58,547 nucleotides of DNA from Allomyces macrogynus ATCC 38327 (taxonomy: Eukaryota; Blastocladiomycota; Blastocladiomycetes; Blastocladiales; Blastocladiaceae), in NCBI GenBank assembly GCA_000151295.1, contig GG745333.1:445618-504164 (forward strand), in the 5' to 3' direction. Positions within the stretch are counted from its first letter, which is position 1. Every line of letters starts with the position of its first letter. Shown here in pieces: positions 55,153-58,547 of this stretch. The translations under genes and the position numbers were made by a program. The notes under the pieces are model-generated. The model saw only the letters and a list, made by a program, of their open reading frames with translations, was not told the DNA's origin and did not search any database.

Positions 55153-58100
55153 TCAATGATGGTTGACGCTGCGCGAAACCCCCTCAAACAGCCGCTCCAA
55201 GTCGGGCGCGCACCGCGTGAACCCGTGCGTCCAGAAGGCGTACTGAGGGTCGCGAATCAGCTCGATGAACGTCACCAACAGACCCCACGGGTGCGGCCGG
55301 TTCACAATCAACCGCTCGAGCAGGACGCGTGTGATCTGTTCCTGCACGGCCTCAGCGACCGCGACATCGCCCGGGTTCAGGAAAAGCGCGAGCATCAGAC
55401 TCGAAAAGTACCGCGTGTGTGCGTTCGGGAACCGCAGGTGGTTGGCCATAGCCGAGAGCACGTGGTGCCGGCCCTCCGAGTCTAGTTGCGTGAGCAACGC
55501 GCGGAAAAAGTCGGCGTGGCGGATCTCGAGTGCGGGCGGGACGGTGGCGGCTTGGTCGCCGTTGACAGTCACTTGGCCTTGGTGCGCATCGGCCGCGGCC
55601 TGCACGTCGGCGTGGCCAGCGAGCGTCACGATCGCGCCAATCAGGGCCACGTGGTAGGCCGATCCAGTCACGTCGTCGAGAGGACCGTTGGGCGGAACGC
55701 GCACGGCGTCGGCAACGGCGGCCGCGTCCCACGGCGCGGTCGGGTCGAGTCCGTGCGCGCGCACCTGCGCGTGCAAGTCTGAGACATCGACGTTCGGCAC
55801 GACCGCGACCTCGGGCAGTGCGGACATGCGCAGTGTCGGGCTGAATGGGTCCGGCAGCCGCATCGCGCGCGGGAACGCCGACAGGACCAAGTTGCGCAGC
55901 TGCAGGCACGACGATGGGATGACAGCGCACAGCGCAAGTGCCTGTTCGCCGAGGAATTCTGGGAAGTCGTGCAGCAAGACAAGCAGCATGCGCAGCGTGC
56001 CGCGGTAGAGCACGCGCGCACCGTCGTTGAGCCGGCCTTCGCGCAAGAACGGCACGAGGAACCGCAGCAGCGCGAGCAGGAGCCGCTGGAAGACGGGCCA
56101 CCCGCGCTGGTCGTCGAGCAGGAGCAGCTTGGGCATGAGTTGCCGGTGCGCGAGGAGCGCGGCCCACCCGAACGTGAACCGCGGAACCATGGCGGGTTGC
56201 AACGTGTGCAGCATATCGCACAGCGCAAACAGCATTGCCTCGTACTCGTCGGCCGGCTGCGGGCCATTTGCAGTCGCTACGTCCCTGTCGGTCTTGGCGT
56301 CATTGACCTCATCATTGGGAATTGGCACGCAAAATGCCTGCTCCTGCGCGTTCAGCTCATGGAAGAGCGACGCGATCAGTCGGAAATATGCGCGTTGGTC
56401 AAACGCCATGCCTTGTGACTCGTGCGCGCCGACGAGGACGAGTGTGACAATCGCGAGAATCTTCTTGAAAAACGCCGGGCGCGACGGCGTCTCGGCGAGC
56501 GTGTTCTCGACGACCGCGGCCTCATCGCCCTCCGCTGGCGTCTGCTGCTGACGGTTGACAGCGGCGACAACCGCGTCCATGTTGACCAACTCGGCCGACT
56601 CCGAGGACGTCCCATTCGGCATCTTCCCTTCGCCGCTGGCCGGTTCCTGCGGCTTGTACTTGACGAGCAGCACAATCAACTTGGCCAGCGCATCGACGGC
56701 CTGGTACGCCTCCACCAAACTCTGCGGCGGCGCCATCGTCACGACCGTGGCCGCAGCCTTGGCCGCCGCTTTCGCCGCGGCCTCGACGGCCAATTCGGTC
56801 CCGATCCGGAAAAACAGCGCAAACGTATGGTCGTGCTTGAACACATCAAACGCGTGCATCTTATGCACAAACGCCGCGTGCATCGGTTCCGTCGAGTGCG
56901 GGTGCTGCACGAGCCGTACCCATTCGGCAAACGTATACGCCAGCTGTTCCTTGAGATGCACCATATCGGCGGCCGACGCAGTCTCGCCATTAACGTCTCC
57001 GTTCTCGACCACGCCCGCGGCGCGCCGGCGCAAGGTCTCAATCAGTTGCCCCGACGTGCGGGGCAGCCTTGCGCGCCATGGCCAGCCGGTTCAGGACATC
57101 GACCGTCTGGAACCAATCCGTCTCAACGGCCAGCGCACGGGCGAGAGTATGCTCGATCAACTCGACCGCGAAATCGACGAGCTGCACGACCCGCGGCGGC
57201 ATTGCGTCGCCTTGGTACCCAGCCTCGATATTGCGCGCGAGCTGTGCGTCTACGTCAGGAACCGCCAAGACACCGGCAGCCACGAGCGCGACCGTCGGTG
57301 CGACCTGCACTTTCCGCTCGTCATCCGCATACAAGAACCACTGCACGACTTCCCGCCCGACGCGCGGCGACAACGCACACAGGTCGCGCAAGAGCGCGGC
57401 ATACGCGTCGCGTGCAATAGGGAAACTCGTGGCGAACAGCGGCTGAATAACTTTGGAGCAGAACATGAGCGTCAAGTCGTCGCGGGACGCCTGTCCTGCT
57501 GCGGCACCGGGGACGAGTGCGGGGACTTGCCGCATCAGGTGCCGGACATCGTGGTGCGCCGGCACGTCGGTCCACGCCGACTGCGGCGACTGCTGCCCGA
57601 GGGCGGCAAGGTGCGCGTCGATATCGGCCATGACTTTCGTGAACCGGTCGACCGCCTGCTGCAGGGTCAGGTCCTCGGCGGGCGGCGCCGGCTGGGATTG
57701 CGCTTGTTGTTGCTGCTGCTGTGGCCCCAACGCCGTAGACGATCCCGGCGGATGCGCGGACAGCGGACTCTCTGCCGCATTCCCACTCGCGCCACCCCGC
57801 GCAGCGGCCGCCGCGGCTACCGCCATCGCATGCGGCAGTCTCGAATACTCGTCGTAGATTGCGAGTTGGTGCGGTGCGAGCCCGCCCAACTTGAGCCTGA
57901 GCGGGTCCGGGAGACCGGCCAGCCGGTTGCGGTACTCGGCCGTGGCCCCACCGCCGACGGACGCATCAAAGAACGGTTTCCCCACTTCACGCGCCTGCAT
58001 CCGTTTCACGCAATGCGGCGCGAGCTGGTCGCGCATTTCCGGTGCGGCCTTGTCCATGGCGGCGCGCTCAATCAAGTGGCACCCGAGATCGAGGTTATCA

Positions 58101-58547
58101 TTGACGACCATGAGCAGGAGCGGTTCTGAGACGACGTTTTCCGTGAGGCCATTCTGCAACAATAGCGCGCGCAACTGCGACGCCATCGACAGCCGCAGCG
58201 GTTCCTTGGACGTGACGAGCGCGAGCGATCCGGCGAGGTGCTGCGCCATGGCGAGCGCGGCATGCCGGACCTTGGCCTCGTCGGGTTCCGTTGCGAAATC
58301 TTTGAGCACCAGCTCGCGTGTGGAAATCCCGGCAATCGTGACGGACCGGTCGACGACCGGCGCCATGATCTCGCGAATCGCGCGCTCAAACGCGACGTGC
58401 ACGAGCCGCTTCACGCCAGGTTGCGCCGTGAACAGCGGGATCGCCGGGTTGAAGACAAGGTACGACGCGAGGTTGTGCAGGTTCACGTGCGCGGAGGGGT
58501 GCGCGACGGCGGCGGCGGCGGCAGCAGCGGCAGCAGCAGGCGGCGCG
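55153..58547 (-). CDS. NOT1: CCR4-NOT complex scaffold NOT1 (5' partial, one frameshift)
   Basis: Central scaffold of the deadenylase complex that shortens mRNA poly(A) tails. The N-terminal half lies beyond the right edge: the frame is open through an Ala repeat at the window end into AHPSAHVNLHNLASYLVF. The DUF3819 (CAF40-binding) domain is clear (IREIMAPVVDRSVTIAG, ELVLKDFATEPDEAKVR, NLDLGCHLIERAAMDKA). After a Gln/Ala linker comes the NOT1 superfamily homology domain, ending in LLHDFPEFLGEQALALCAVI, SAFPRAMRLPDPFSPTLRM and TRVLLERLIVNRPHPWGLL. One extra C in the cccc run at about 57056 shifts the frame between the two long open segments; no intron fits. Stop TGA at 55155-55153. Confidence 0.95.

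Noticed and set aside
56555..58129. 524-codon plus-strand open frame
   Set aside because: Antisense to NOT1, whose conserved domains are unmistakable on the other strand.

Overview
This window is nuclear DNA from a eukaryote, most likely a zoosporic, early-diverging fungus with a GC-rich genome. Three observations support this. Axonemal outer-arm dynein is present, so the organism builds a motile flagellum. A fungal-type ankyrin/RasGEF protein is also encoded. Most multi-exon genes carry short GT-AG introns, mostly 65-95 nt. A blastocladialean fungus such as Allomyces would fit, but that is inference; no marker here fixes the genus. Genes lie on both strands with short spacers. There is no operon logic, and no tRNA or rRNA gene was recognised.

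Layout. 1-9377 (+): outer-arm dynein heavy chain of the DNAH5/DNAH8 (gamma) type, open at the left edge, with one long exon broken by several single-base frameshifts. 10604-11194 (-): ISCA1-type iron-sulfur assembly protein. 11900-13117 (-): unknown protein. 13792-15042 (+): mitochondrial-type methionine aminopeptidase 1. 15700-17255 (+): decayed leucine-rich, F-box-like pseudogene. 17828-20680 (+): a very unusual large GTPase fused to about 7.5 tandem Cys/His-rich repeats, preceded by a repeat-encoded upstream ORF that overlaps its start codon. 21218-25854 (-): ankyrin-repeat RasGEF. 25895-27928 (+): one or two unknown proteins. 28562-29217 (+): ARL2 GTPase. 29601-31757 (-): RING/LON-domain protein ending in a CaaX box. 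32452-34275 (+): importin alpha. 34622-36638 (-): splicing factor PRP31. 36949-37545 (+): dead monocarboxylate-transporter copy, followed by its better-preserved relative at 38429-40185. 40460-43407 (+): ELG1/ATAD5 clamp unloader. 43710-47066 (+): small, possibly mitochondrial proteins around an assembly gap. 48123-49535 (+): PDX1/E3-binding protein. 49962-50634 (+): complex I NDUFS6. 51188-54640 (+): exocyst SEC3. 55153-58547 (-): NOT1, running off the right edge.

Assembly quality matters for reading this window. Single-base indels, often in homopolymers, break dynein, RasGEF, the transporter, ELG1 and NOT1, and three of them alter the end of importin alpha. The 100-N gap near 45884 appears to be an artefact: its right flank is a low-quality second reading of its left flank.

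Most genes are conserved housekeeping genes (mitochondrial Fe-S and respiration, nuclear import, splicing, secretion, mRNA decay, DNA replication). The outstanding novelty is the GTPase/Cys-repeat protein at 17828-20680 and its upstream ORF.
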